From positions 25,881 through 89,880 of the forward strand of contig CAJTVA010000002.1 of assembly GCA_910579585.1 (NCBI GenBank): a DNA stretch of 64,000 nucleotides, written 5' to 3'. This DNA comes from an uncultured Christensenella sp. (GTDB lineage Bacteria; Bacillota; Clostridia; Christensenellales; Borkfalkiaceae). How positions within the stretch are numbered: position 1 is the first letter of the stretch; each line of letters opens with the position of its first letter. Both the position numbers and the translations under genes were made by a program. Below, piece after piece: positions 42,984-50,741 of the stretch. Below the pieces are notes generated by a model. It made no database searches, was not told where the DNA came from, and saw only the letters and a list, made by a program, of their open reading frames with translations.

Positions 42984-43136
42984 CAAAAAAATCAGCCTAA
43001 CCGAATACTTTTGTGAAATATTCGAATTAGGCTGAGAATGGTGAGCGCAGTGCGACCTCAACTGAACACTCAAAATTACAGACCAATCTTTATGAAATAG
43101 GTACGATATTCGTACTCCAAATTTTTCGCCTTTCGT
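42984..43136 (-). ncRNA. Candidate small RNA of about 150 nt
   Basis: On the minus strand, a promoter at 43143-43171 is followed by about 100 nt without a plausible reading frame and then by a long imperfect hairpin TCAGCCTAA/TTAGGCTGA with further pairing inside (42992-43035) and a T7 tract (42984-42990). An inner hairpin GTACGA/TCGTAC is also present. No family recognised. Confidence 0.45.
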
Positions 43137-43142
43137 GGTGTC

Positions 43143-43171
43143 ATTGTATCACAGTTCGTCGCAGAAGTCAA
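43143..43171 (-). promoter_or_regulatory. Promoter of the candidate small RNA
   Basis: Minus strand TTGACT (43166-43171), 17-bp spacer, TACAAT (43143-43148). Confidence 0.6.
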
Positions 43172-43220
43172 TCGGCTGTTAAAAATTATCGCTGAAAACA
43201 ATTATATAATCTTGCAAATT

Positions 43221-43249
43221 GTCAGTTCATTATGTGAGCTGGCTTTTTT
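43221..43249 (+). terminator. Plus-strand hairpin with T tract ahead of the element operon
   Basis: GTCAGTTCA/TGAGCTGGC (9 pairs including G-U) with loop TTATG, then TTTTTT. With no plus-strand gene upstream in the element it may insulate the operon from transcription entering from the chromosome. Confidence 0.6.
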
Positions 43250-43276
43250 ATTTATGCAACAATTTTTCCCATCTCG

Positions 43277-43306
43277 TTGACTTCCGAATATCTTTCAAAA
43301 TATGTA
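43277..43306 (+). promoter_or_regulatory. Candidate promoter of the plus-strand element operon
   Basis: TTGACT (43277-43282) and TATGTA (43301-43306), 18-bp spacer; 75 nt before the first ATG. Confidence 0.4.
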
Positions 43307-43382
43307 AGCAAGTAAATGACGCCAAACTATGCTACTGCTGCCCCTGCCGAAAGGCAAATAAAAAATTTAGGAGATAAAGCCT

Positions 43383-43667
43383 ATGAAAAAAATCTATTTC
43401 TCAATTACCAGAGCTGGAAAGTTCAGTAAAACCTTCAAAGGTTATGGCTATATAACTGATGAAGATTTGATAGCTTATCCAGACACAAAGTACGAACGCA
43501 AATATGAAGATTGTATTCGTTATTGCCACCCGATAGTCGGTAAGTATAATCAGTATTCAGGTACTTACACAGAGCTGAAAGAAATCGAGTACGAAGCAAA
43601 ACCGAACAGCTACGACAAACGGGAAATCGAAGTTACCTACTATATCTGGTACAAAGTATTAAATTAA
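43383..43667 (+). CDS. Small element protein, unknown
   Basis: 94 residues, rich in Tyr and Lys, no signal peptide or TM. TAGGAG lies 8 nt before the ATG. First of a string of short, closely spaced plus-strand genes (43.4-50.4 kb) of the AT-rich element. No family recognised. Confidence 0.6.
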   Translation: MKKIYFSITRAGKFSKTFKGYGYITDEDLIAYPDTKYERKYEDCIRYCHPIVGKYNQYSGTYTELKEIEYEAKPNSYDKREIEVTYYIWYKVLN

Positions 43668-43681
43668 GGACGGTATTAAAA

Positions 43682-44011
43682 ATGACTTACAAAATTTTAG
43701 AAGAAAATCCAGCATTCAGAGCAGGCAAAGAATACGGCAAATTGCTGGCAAAGCAACTAATGCCGCATACGGTAAAAAAGCGTGAAATTTATATGTCTGA
43801 AAACAGAGTATTTATCAATGACGGATATGTTGTATTTAACATTATCGAACTTGATGTGAACGCAGGAAAAATAACCGTAAATATCAATAATCAAGGAAAA
43901 CACAGTATAGATACATTCCCTTTATACGTTTCGGACGATTGCCTTTACTTCGAGTACGGTAGCCCGATACCCGAAAAAATATATTTATCTGATTTTAAGG
44001 AGATACGCTGA
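43682..44011 (+). CDS. Small element protein, unknown
   Basis: 109 residues, soluble, mixed alpha/beta (ISMSENRVFINDGYVVFNIIEL-like strands, written here as VFINDGYVVFNIIEL). Follows the previous gene by 14 nt, with a weak GGA-rich site. No recognised domain; likely cytosolic. Confidence 0.55.
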   Translation: MTYKILEENPAFRAGKEYGKLLAKQLMPHTVKKREIYMSENRVFINDGYVVFNIIELDVNAGKITVNINNQGKHSIDTFPLYVSDDCLYFEYGSPIPEKIYLSDFKEIR

Positions 44012-44013
44012 TT

Positions 44014-44496
44014 ATGAACTGCGAAAACAAATCTGTTTTAACTTGTAGGAATTGCAAACATTGCGAACAATGCGACAGACCTATAACGTGCATAGGGCAA
44101 TGTAGCGATTGCGACGATACCAACTGCGAAAACAATAAAAATTATAAGGAGAAAACCGAAATGAAAACATTACAAATACCTTTCTATCCCGATATGGAAT
44201 TTAAGTTCCATACAGATACTTACGCACAAAACGGAAACACCTATATAGGGCTGTACTGTAAAGAAGACGGTTTCGTAGAACCTTTCTGTGATTTAACGGT
44301 TAATTTAAGCGTTAAATTAGATGCGACAAAAGCCTATATCGACGTAAACAACTGCGATATGCAACTTATACGTTATCTGGAAGAAAACGGCTTTATAGAA
44401 TTTGCAAAAGATTTCAGACCTTCGGGATATGTTACATACCCTTTATATACGCTCAACCTTGAAAAAATAAACGAATATACAGGAGATTTTAACTAA
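44014..44496 (+). CDS. Cys-rich N-terminus plus DUF4313-like domain
   Basis: 160 residues. The first 49 have eleven Cys in CxxC-like spacing (LTCRNCKHCEQC, CIGQCSDCDDTNC), a possible zinc knuckle. From Met50 (44161, preceded by AAGGAG) the sequence resembles DUF4313: short strands YIGLYCKEDGFVEPFCDLTVNL, then VDVNNCD-like and GYVTYPLYTLNL. Two products from one frame, full length and from 44161, are possible. DUF4313 is found on conjugative elements and has no known function. Confidence 0.6.
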   Translation: MNCENKSVLTCRNCKHCEQCDRPITCIGQCSDCDDTNCENNKNYKEKTEMKTLQIPFYPDMEFKFHTDTYAQNGNTYIGLYCKEDGFVEPFCDLTVNLSVKLDATKAYIDVNNCDMQLIRYLEENGFIEFAKDFRPSGYVTYPLYTLNLEKINEYTGDFN

Positions 44497-44825
44497 TGGA
44501 ATACTCACAGGAAAACAACAAAAGAATATGTAAAAGCTATGCGGAAAAAATCGAGCGTTGCGTAGGCAATAGGCGTAAAACAATTTATGACTTTTTTGAC
44601 GATAACGACTATTACGATATTGAATACCGTATAGACCAGAAAGGCGAATATAAAAGCGTTGAAGTTGCTATCGGATTAGGCGGCCCGAATGTCTATATAG
44701 ATACCCGACACAAAGCTGTACGCTTGTTTTGGAGTAATGATTATGCCGAACATTATCTTTCGGATTCCGCCTGCAATGCGGTAGATGACTACTTTGAAGA
44801 AAAATATAATGCGGAGATTGCGTGA
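44496..44825 (+). CDS. Small acidic element protein, unknown
   Basis: 109 residues, rich in Asp, Glu and Tyr (DFFDDNDYYDIEYRID). It starts on the last base of the previous stop (TAATG) with AGGAG 8-9 nt upstream. No TM, no recognised family. Confidence 0.6.
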   Translation: MEYSQENNKRICKSYAEKIERCVGNRRKTIYDFFDDNDYYDIEYRIDQKGEYKSVEVAIGLGGPNVYIDTRHKAVRLFWSNDYAEHYLSDSACNAVDDYFEEKYNAEIA

Positions 44826-44826
44826 A

Positions 44827-45210
44827 ATGGCAAAACTTGAAGATTTACAGAATTATTTAGATTATCAGTTCAGTTCGGGTTGTTACACCGGCGAAGATTA
44901 TAAAACATTCCAAACAAAATACATAAATTATCTTCGTACTCTTTGCAAACAAAACGAATGGCAGCTCGTAAATATCGGACGTAATCATTATTGCTTTACG
45001 GTTTATATCACCAATGGCAAAAACAAATATGTTTACTTATCCGTAGGCGACGTTCGGGGCGGAAGCAATGAATGGTATTATCACATACTTGTACGAACGG
45101 CAGCAAACGAAAAAGACTATAGCGGCGGACGAAATAACTATTGCAGTTTACCCTATTTGCCGATTAAAGTCTTTGAATTATTAAATACCGAACATAGGAG
45201 ATTTTTATAA
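44827..45210 (+). CDS. Small element protein, unknown
   Basis: 127 residues from ATG 44827, one base after the previous stop and 11 nt after GGAG; an earlier in-frame ATG at 44785 lies deep inside the upstream gene. Aromatic-rich, soluble (NHYCFTVYITNGKNKYVYLSVG). No family recognised. Confidence 0.55.
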   Translation: MAKLEDLQNYLDYQFSSGCYTGEDYKTFQTKYINYLRTLCKQNEWQLVNIGRNHYCFTVYITNGKNKYVYLSVGDVRGGSNEWYYHILVRTAANEKDYSGGRNNYCSLPYLPIKVFELLNTEHRRFL

Positions 45211-45449
45211 TGGAACGAATTGCACTTAACCCTTATACTACACAGGCTTTTATACAATCGCTTAACACGGGTAAAATGCAAAGCACCGAAACGGACGAGA
45301 TAACCGTTCTTGAAAAAATAACCGGTGATATGCGTGGTACTTATTATATCGTAGATTATAAAGGCTTGAAATGCACGGCTATCTTCAATCCTTTTACTTG
45401 TTGCTATTATGCGGACGACGTTTACGGGAGACTTACAAATGAAAGCTAA
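45210..45449 (+). CDS. Small element protein, unknown
   Basis: 79 residues, beginning on the last base of the previous stop (TAATG) with AGGAG upstream. A central beta-like stretch GTYYIVDYKGLKCTAIFNPFTCCYYADD. Overlaps the next gene by 11 nt. Confidence 0.55.
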   Translation: MERIALNPYTTQAFIQSLNTGKMQSTETDEITVLEKITGDMRGTYYIVDYKGLKCTAIFNPFTCCYYADDVYGRLTNES

Positions 45450-45627
45450 ATTATATAAATGTGCAACGGAAGAAACAAAAGAAATAGATACTCAATTTTT
45501 AACGCTTCGTCAATGGATAGAGATAAACTTTTCCTTTTGGTTCTTTTGGCAAGTTAAAAAGACAGGCAAAAACAGTTACGAAATAATCAATAAATCAACG
45601 GGTAAAACCGAATATAAAATCAATTAA
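45439..45627 (+). CDS. Small element protein with one hydrophobic patch
   Basis: 62 residues from ATG 45439 (GGGAG upstream); an in-frame start at 45409 is less likely. An aromatic segment INFSFWFFWQV may contact membrane but is too short for a TM helix. No family recognised. Confidence 0.5.
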   Translation: MKAKLYKCATEETKEIDTQFLTLRQWIEINFSFWFFWQVKKTGKNSYEIINKSTGKTEYKIN

Positions 45628-45641
45628 AGGAGATTAAAAAA

Positions 45642-46076
45642 ATGGAAACTTACGTACAACTCAAAGCCAGACACGAAAAAGAAATAAACGCCTTTCCGCT
45701 CGGCGCTTGTTTCAGTAAGCAACAGTTTGAAGAAATGATGACGAAATGGGGCTTGACCGTAAACGATACGGACAAGATACTGTCTATCGGTTACGGCTGC
45801 TATATCCGCAAGAGCGACAAAGAAGCATTCAACGAACTGAACGCACGCCACAAAAAAGAACGTGCGGACGCCATAGCCGCAGATAAAACAGGCGCGGGCT
45901 ATATTTATCAAATGTTTATGTATGAGCTTGCAAATCACGAATACTGCATTACGTTTGATTTAGAGCCGACGCTGGATGCACTCGGACTAACTTATGAAGA
46001 AGTTGAAAAAGACGCTCGGTTAAAGCGTGGTTTGAATAAAGCGAAAAAGGAATACTTGAAAAATTATGAATGGTAA
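45642..46076 (+). CDS. Element protein, unknown, conserved-looking
   Basis: 144 residues, helical and charged, with a GYGCYIRKSDKEAFNELNARHKKE segment followed by a region ending LANHEYCITFDLEPTLDALG. AAGGAG precedes the ATG. Similar short proteins occur on Firmicutes plasmids and ICEs to my knowledge, with no assigned function. Overlaps the next gene by 11 nt. Confidence 0.6.
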   Translation: METYVQLKARHEKEINAFPLGACFSKQQFEEMMTKWGLTVNDTDKILSIGYGCYIRKSDKEAFNELNARHKKERADAIAADKTGAGYIYQMFMYELANHEYCITFDLEPTLDALGLTYEEVEKDARLKRGLNKAKKEYLKNYEW

Positions 46077-46299
46077 ATACGGCTATAAAGTCTGTTATCG
46101 AACGCAAGGCTCGAACAGATTAAAAGTTTACCTTGTAACGAATACATACGACGGTGCGATATGGAATGTGCGCTGGTACGAAAACCACTCTCCGCCGGAC
46201 AGAAAGACCAATAAGCCGATAGAAAATGTAATTTGGCTTGTAATACCCATCAATACCTATATTGAGTTCCGCTACCGTTGGCGTGGTTGCCCGTTCTGA
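46066..46299 (+). CDS. Small element protein, unknown
   Basis: 77 residues, basic and Trp-rich (AIWNVRWYENHSPPDRKT; YRWRGCPF at the end). It overlaps the preceding gene and has only a distant GGA as ribosome binding site. A terminator follows, so the first small-gene block ends here. Confidence 0.5.
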   Translation: MNGKYGYKVCYRTQGSNRLKVYLVTNTYDGAIWNVRWYENHSPPDRKTNKPIENVIWLVIPINTYIEFRYRWRGCPF

Positions 46300-46318
46300 C
46301 AGTGAACGGATTTTTTTA
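46291..46318 (+). terminator. Terminator after the first small-gene block
   Basis: CCGTTC/GAACGG with a 7-nt loop (46291-46309), then A and TTTTTTT. It overlaps the last codons of the gene at 46066. Confidence 0.7.
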
Positions 46319-46350
46319 TTTATAAACAAAAAATTAAAGGAGAATAAAAA

Positions 46351-47430
46351 ATGATTGAATTAAATTTAATAGCCACAAACAGCGACCAAGAATTAGTAAA
46401 AACCCACCTTCAAGAAATGGTGAGCGAAGTTCTTGCCGAAAAAATCAATAACGGCGTGTATATCGAAAAAGACGGTAAACGCCTGTTGAACAAAAAAGAC
46501 CTTAACGGCTTTGTTGAATACGCTTATAACGAAGCTCAAAAGTTATTGCAGAAAGGCGAAAAGAAAATCGCCATTAACGGCGACAAAATTATGAGCTGGT
46601 GTATCCACTACTTTGAAGAAGATGATATTATCGGCACGCTTTATAACGAAGACGGTACGGAATATAAACCCAAAACAGAAGTTAAACCTATCATTAAACC
46701 TATCGTATCCACTACACCGCCGAAGCCCCAGCAACAACAAACATCTTTCTTTGAATTGCTTAATGCGACGCCACCCGTTAAAGCAGAACCTGTTGCCGAG
46801 CTTGCCGCCGAAGATGACGACGAACCCGACGAAGAAGAAATCCGTGAAGCGTTAGCGGCTGAAACGGACGAAACGGAATCGCCCGTAGAATTGCCGAAAC
46901 CCAAACCCATTAAAACCTATACGCCTACGCCTATGTATCAATCTTATACGGCGATAAAAAAACAGTATGCGGATTGCTTACTGTTATACAGGTTAGGAGA
47001 TTTTTACGAAGCCTTATCCAATGATGCAGTAAAAGTTGCAGAGCTTCTCAATCTTACTTTAACAAGCAGAGATTGCGGACTTGAAAGCCGTGTGCCTATG
47101 TGTGGTATTCCTTATCACGCTGTTGACGCTTATATATCGAAGCTCGTTGAAAAGGGCTATAAAGTTGCGCTTGCAGAAGATTTGAGCGGAACAAAAACCG
47201 TGCGTGTAAAACAACCCGAAGAACCTGAACCCGAAGTTGACGAAGAAACGGGCGAAATCTTATCTGAAAGCGAAATGCGTCTGTTTGACGGACAATTCAG
47301 CGAACCGCCTGAAATCGACGAACCAGAAACGGACGAGCTGGCAGACGAAAAAGAATTTATAAAAGCGTTTGACAGCGAAACTATTGCTATTCTCTCCGAA
47401 CTGTTTGACGGTGAAATAAATATCGCATAA
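46351..47430 (+). CDS. PcfK-like protein fused to a MutS domain I
   Basis: 359 residues. Residues about 1-106 match PcfK of conjugative plasmids (DGKRLLNKKDLNGFVEYAY, SWCIHYFEEDDIIGTLYNEDG). A Pro/Glu linker (106-195) leads to a MutS N-terminal mismatch-recognition domain: AIKKQYADCLLLYRLGDFYE, LTLTSRDCGLESRVPMCGIPYHAVD and LVEKGYKVALAED (about 200-277), with an acidic tail. The Phe-x-Glu analogue is the FYE motif. MutS ATPase parts are absent. AAGGAG precedes the ATG; PcfJ follows after 11 nt. Confidence 0.85.
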   Translation: MIELNLIATNSDQELVKTHLQEMVSEVLAEKINNGVYIEKDGKRLLNKKDLNGFVEYAYNEAQKLLQKGEKKIAINGDKIMSWCIHYFEEDDIIGTLYNEDGTEYKPKTEVKPIIKPIVSTTPPKPQQQQTSFFELLNATPPVKAEPVAELAAEDDDEPDEEEIREALAAETDETESPVELPKPKPIKTYTPTPMYQSYTAIKKQYADCLLLYRLGDFYEALSNDAVKVAELLNLTLTSRDCGLESRVPMCGIPYHAVDAYISKLVEKGYKVALAEDLSGTKTVRVKQPEEPEPEVDEETGEILSESEMRLFDGQFSEPPEIDEPETDELADEKEFIKAFDSETIAILSELFDGEINIA

Positions 47431-47441
47431 GGAGTAAACAA

Positions 47442-48788
47442 ATGAAAAAAGAAAAAATCAAGCCTATTCCCAAATATATGATAGAGCTTATCCGCAAGGA
47501 AGATATTAAAAGCTATCCTGCGCAAGATGGTAAAAACCGTTATTATGCCTATCTTACGAAGAACGACGGCGAGCTTGTAAAAGTTACGGTCGCCGTAAAA
47601 TGCCGTTATAAAAAATGGTATTGTAAACAGGTTATCGTACACGGACTGCATAGCAAGGACTGTTTCATAAAGGATATTGCTTTCTACTATTTAGGCGGTT
47701 ATATAACGGGCTGGTTCGCGGAGGGCTTTACAAAATATCCTAAATGGTACGAAGATAATATTTGGGACAAACAATACGACAGACTTTTCGACCCGTATGC
47801 GCCTGTTGTGAATATAGATTATCTGCAACGGTTTCCCGAATATAAATATAGCCAGATAGAAAACTATCACGGCGTTGACATCCTTCAATACCTGCGTCTT
47901 TACGAGCAATATCCGCAAATGGAATATATGATGAAACTCGGACTTTCAGCCTTCGTTATGAAAAAGACCATTTTACGGAAATTGAGTAAAAGCAAAGATT
48001 TTACGAAATGGCTTATACGGCATAAAACCGAAATTACAAAGACCTGCTACGCGGAAACGGTTTTGACGGCTTATAAACGAAACAAATCAATAACCGAAAC
48101 GCAAAAACGGCTTACAATGAAAAAGCATATATTGCGCAGCTACGGTTTTGATAGCGTCAGAAAGTTGTTTAAGGGCAATCTTGAACGGCTTTTATCTTAT
48201 ATCGAACGCCAAAATATAGACGAAAACAGTTACAGGGACTATATCTACGCTTGCAATTATCTACAAATAGATTTAGCTGATACTAAAAATCTTTTACCGA
48301 TTGATTTTAAGCGTTGGCACGACGAGCGCATAGGTCAAATGCGAATTTTAAGGGAAGAAGCACGCCGTAAATATCAAGCCGAATATGAACGCATACAGGC
48401 GCAGAAAGAACGTAATTTCCCGAAAATCGTTAAAAAATATCTTGCACTACAAAATTGCAGTTGTGAAAGTTACGTCATCTTTATCGCCCATTCTCCCGCC
48501 GAGCTAATACAGGAAGGACAAGCAATGAGCCATTGCGTTGGCGGCGAAAATTACAGAGAACGAATGAGTAAGGGTGATAGTCTTATCTTCTTTTTGCGCA
48601 GAGCCGAAGAACCCGACAAATCTTTCGTAACATTAGAATATTCACCGACAAGAAAAACCGTATTGCAATGTTACGCTTACGACAACACCAAACCCGAACA
48701 GCCTGCGCTTGACTTTGTAAATCAAATCTGGTTGCCGTATGCCAATGCAACGGTAAATAAAATGCAACGGCGCAAGAAAGCCGTATAA
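47442..48788 (+). CDS. PcfJ-like protein
   Basis: 448 residues. The C-terminal domain (about 345-440) carries LIQEGQAMSHCVGGENYRERM, then SLIFFLRRAEEPDKSFVTLEY, the PcfJ signature of pCF10-type conjugative plasmids and many mobile elements (seen as QAMSHCVGGENYRERM). The N-terminal two thirds is helical and unassigned. Biochemical role unknown. AAGGAG-type site and 11-nt spacing from the PcfK fusion imply co-translation. Confidence 0.85.
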   Translation: MKKEKIKPIPKYMIELIRKEDIKSYPAQDGKNRYYAYLTKNDGELVKVTVAVKCRYKKWYCKQVIVHGLHSKDCFIKDIAFYYLGGYITGWFAEGFTKYPKWYEDNIWDKQYDRLFDPYAPVVNIDYLQRFPEYKYSQIENYHGVDILQYLRLYEQYPQMEYMMKLGLSAFVMKKTILRKLSKSKDFTKWLIRHKTEITKTCYAETVLTAYKRNKSITETQKRLTMKKHILRSYGFDSVRKLFKGNLERLLSYIERQNIDENSYRDYIYACNYLQIDLADTKNLLPIDFKRWHDERIGQMRILREEARRKYQAEYERIQAQKERNFPKIVKKYLALQNCSCESYVIFIAHSPAELIQEGQAMSHCVGGENYRERMSKGDSLIFFLRRAEEPDKSFVTLEYSPTRKTVLQCYAYDNTKPEQPALDFVNQIWLPYANATVNKMQRRKKAV

Positions 48789-48797
48789 GGAGTATAT

Positions 48798-49094
48798 ATG
48801 AACACTAACAATTATTTCAGAATTACAGGCTATTACCCGAAAGCCGACGTCTGCTTTATTGCGGATATAAACGGTAAATTTAATGCGTTATGGGAGTTTT
48901 CATCCTATCTTGTAAAAAGGGGCGTAAAGGTTATCGCCGTAGGAAAAGCGGATAAATTCATTGACGGAAATATACCGAAAGCCGAACCCGATAAAACCTG
49001 CCTTATTATCCGTGCCTGCGATAAAGGCAAACCGATTGTAAACGGTAATTCAATAACAATAAGATGTAAAACGTATATCACGGGGGATAATTGA
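48798..49094 (+). CDS. Small element protein, unknown
   Basis: 98 residues, compact alpha/beta: ADVCFIADINGKFNALWEFSSYLVKRGVKVIAVGKADKF suggests a Rossmann-like half. AAGGAG precedes the ATG; the next gene begins 1 nt after the stop. No family recognised. Confidence 0.6.
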   Translation: MNTNNYFRITGYYPKADVCFIADINGKFNALWEFSSYLVKRGVKVIAVGKADKFIDGNIPKAEPDKTCLIIRACDKGKPIVNGNSITIRCKTYITGDN

Positions 49095-49095
49095 T

Positions 49096-49914
49096 ATGCC
49101 GCCGTTTTTATTTGACTTTACACTTAAAAAACCGAATATGACCTATGTTCCCGAACAGGAAAAAAGCGTTGCCCGTATTAAACCCGATACGGGCAATTCT
49201 TGTCCTTATTCCATACCGAAGCTGGACGAAATATTCAAGCTCATAGAAAGGGCTTATACCGTAAGCAAAGATAAACTACTTTCGGACACATTTGAATGCG
49301 GCGCAATCGCTATATCGAATAAGGTTGATTTTACCCAGAGCGACGAGCGAGAGAAACGCTATCTGCAAATCATAAACCACTACAAACCCGACGAGCAAAA
49401 ACTCATACAGGATATTTTTACAAAGGTCTATGCGTTGCTTTCTTCCGTAGTGTATGACAACGGCGTATTTGCCGATTATTTGGGCGAACTGTTTATGCGC
49501 TCAAACGTCGGCAACAAAACCGCAGGACAGTTTTTCACGCCTTTTCATATCTCGTCTTTTATGGCGAAATGTGCGCTGGACGAAAGCCAAGTCAAAGCCA
49601 TTGCCGACAAGGACGAAATCATAACCATAAACGACCCGTGCTGCGGTTCAGGCGGAATGATGCTTGCCGCTGCTGACGTTCTGCAAAACGATTATCATAT
49701 CAACTATGCCCGTAACTGCTTTATAGAGTGCGCCGATATTGATATTCGTTGCGTTCACATGGCGTACTTGCAATTATCGCTTGCCGGTATTCCAGCGGTT
49801 ATATTGCACCGTGATAGCTTAACAATGAAAACGTGGTCGGTATGGAAAACGCCGGCGTTCATCTTTCAATACCACCGCTTTGCAAAATACGATATTTATA
49901 GGAGAACCGTATAA
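49096..49914 (+). CDS. N6-DNA-methyltransferase-like protein without the NPPY motif
   Basis: 272 residues. The helical N-terminal part and VGNKTAGQFFTPFHISSFMA followed by NDPCCGSGGMMLAA (SAM-binding motif I) belong to the HsdM-like N6-adenine methylase family. The chain stops soon after AGIPAVILHRDSL, where the catalytic NPPF/Y motif IV should follow, so methyl transfer is doubtful. No HsdS or HsdR partner is nearby. Such shortened forms occur on other plasmids and phages. The gene starts 1 nt after the previous stop and abuts the next by one base. Confidence 0.8.
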   Translation: MPPFLFDFTLKKPNMTYVPEQEKSVARIKPDTGNSCPYSIPKLDEIFKLIERAYTVSKDKLLSDTFECGAIAISNKVDFTQSDEREKRYLQIINHYKPDEQKLIQDIFTKVYALLSSVVYDNGVFADYLGELFMRSNVGNKTAGQFFTPFHISSFMAKCALDESQVKAIADKDEIITINDPCCGSGGMMLAAADVLQNDYHINYARNCFIECADIDIRCVHMAYLQLSLAGIPAVILHRDSLTMKTWSVWKTPAFIFQYHRFAKYDIYRRTV

Positions 49915-50162
49915 TGAAAACTTATTTATGCGAAGGCTTTACCTTTTACAACGGAACAGTTGAATATAAAGTCTTGAAATTCACTAACGGCAAACTTGAA
50001 AATCTTGCGCTTTTAGAGCGTGGCACTTATTGCCCTTACGTTGTTGCAAGGGATATAACCCCGAACGATAACGGCACTTTTACGTGGGCGTGGGGACATT
50101 ATTTCAATCACCTTGAAAACGCACAAGCCGACTTTGAAGAACGGCAAAAAACACTATTATAA
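49914..50162 (+). CDS. Small element protein, tandem paralogue 1
   Basis: 82 residues, beta-rich: YVVARDITPNDNGTFTWAWGHYFNHLENAQADFEER. The same pattern recurs in the next gene (YVTARDLTREKNGNYFWYYGYYTNDFDDAVKSLKER), so the pair arose by duplication. TAATG overlap with the methylase-like gene. Function unknown. Confidence 0.6.
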   Translation: MKTYLCEGFTFYNGTVEYKVLKFTNGKLENLALLERGTYCPYVVARDITPNDNGTFTWAWGHYFNHLENAQADFEERQKTLL

Positions 50163-50173
50163 GGAGTATTCAA

Positions 50174-50416
50174 ATGAAAATAGGAACTACTATTCAAAAT
50201 AACGATATGACACTTACGCTCGTTGCATATTACGGCACGAAAGATAAAAACGTAGTTTTGCTCGTAAGCGAAAACGGTTGTGGCGGTTGCCATTATGTTA
50301 CCGCTCGTGATTTAACCCGTGAGAAAAACGGCAATTACTTTTGGTATTACGGCTATTATACGAACGACTTTGACGACGCTGTTAAAAGCCTGAAAGAACG
50401 CTGCCAAATTCTTTAA
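50174..50416 (+). CDS. Small element protein, tandem paralogue 2
   Basis: 80 residues, paralogue of the previous gene, with AAGGAG before the ATG and a CGGC pair near the middle. Last gene of the plus-strand block; a terminator follows at 50441. Confidence 0.6.
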   Translation: MKIGTTIQNNDMTLTLVAYYGTKDKNVVLLVSENGCGGCHYVTARDLTREKNGNYFWYYGYYTNDFDDAVKSLKERCQIL

Positions 50417-50440
50417 TATTCAAACTACATATTTCCATTT

Positions 50441-50470
50441 AAGCCGAGCTGTTCAGTTCGGCTTTTTTTA
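50441..50470 (+). terminator. Terminator of the plus-strand operon
   Basis: AGCCGAGCT-GTTC-AGTTCGGCT stem (one G-U) followed by seven T residues. Confidence 0.85.
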
Positions 50471-50493
50471 TGCCTGCAAAGTCGGCTTTTCTC

Positions 50494-50522
50494 TTGAAAT
50501 TATTTATCGGTTGTGTTATAAT
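50494..50522 (+). promoter_or_regulatory. Promoter of the structured RNA
   Basis: TTGAAA (50494-50499), 17-bp spacer, perfect TATAAT (50517-50522); start expected near 50528, the first base of the long stem. Confidence 0.75.
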
Positions 50523-50526
50523 GTCC

Positions 50527-50741
50527 TTGCGACGATAATTAAACATATATAAACTTTACCCGAATACCCTGCGAAGGGTATATTTTGCGTTGTTTTAGAA
50601 ACAATAATAGTCATGTCAATATCGGTAGTCATACGCCGAACGCCATGACTGTTATCTTCGGGTAAAGTTTAATTAGCGTCGCAACTAATTGCGTGAAGTG
50701 TATGCTATATGTCGCTTCCGCAAGGGGGCGACATTATTTTT
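50527..50741 (+). ncRNA. Candidate structured ncRNA, three-way junction, about 210 nt
   Basis: An outer stem pairs 50527-50564 (starts TTGCGACG, ends CTTTACCCGAA) with 50657-50684, about 28 pairs with a 10-nt bulge on the 5' side. Inside are TACCCT-GCGA-AGGGTA (50565-50580, a GNRA tetraloop hairpin) and a 12-bp stem 50604-50615/50644-50655 with a TCGG/CCGA tip. A terminator ATGTCGC/GCGACAT with T tract follows (50709-50739). With its own promoter this reads as a discrete RNA. I recognise no known class. Confidence 0.65.

Noticed and set aside
42805..43382. tRNA gene or tRNA-derived attachment site at the left border of the element
   Set aside because: No cloverleaf or tRNA 3' end can be drawn; hairpins here look like terminators. 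No matching direct repeat was found at the right side.
49096..49914. Type I restriction-modification system
   Set aside because: No HsdS or HsdR gene nearby, and the methylase-like protein lacks motif IV.
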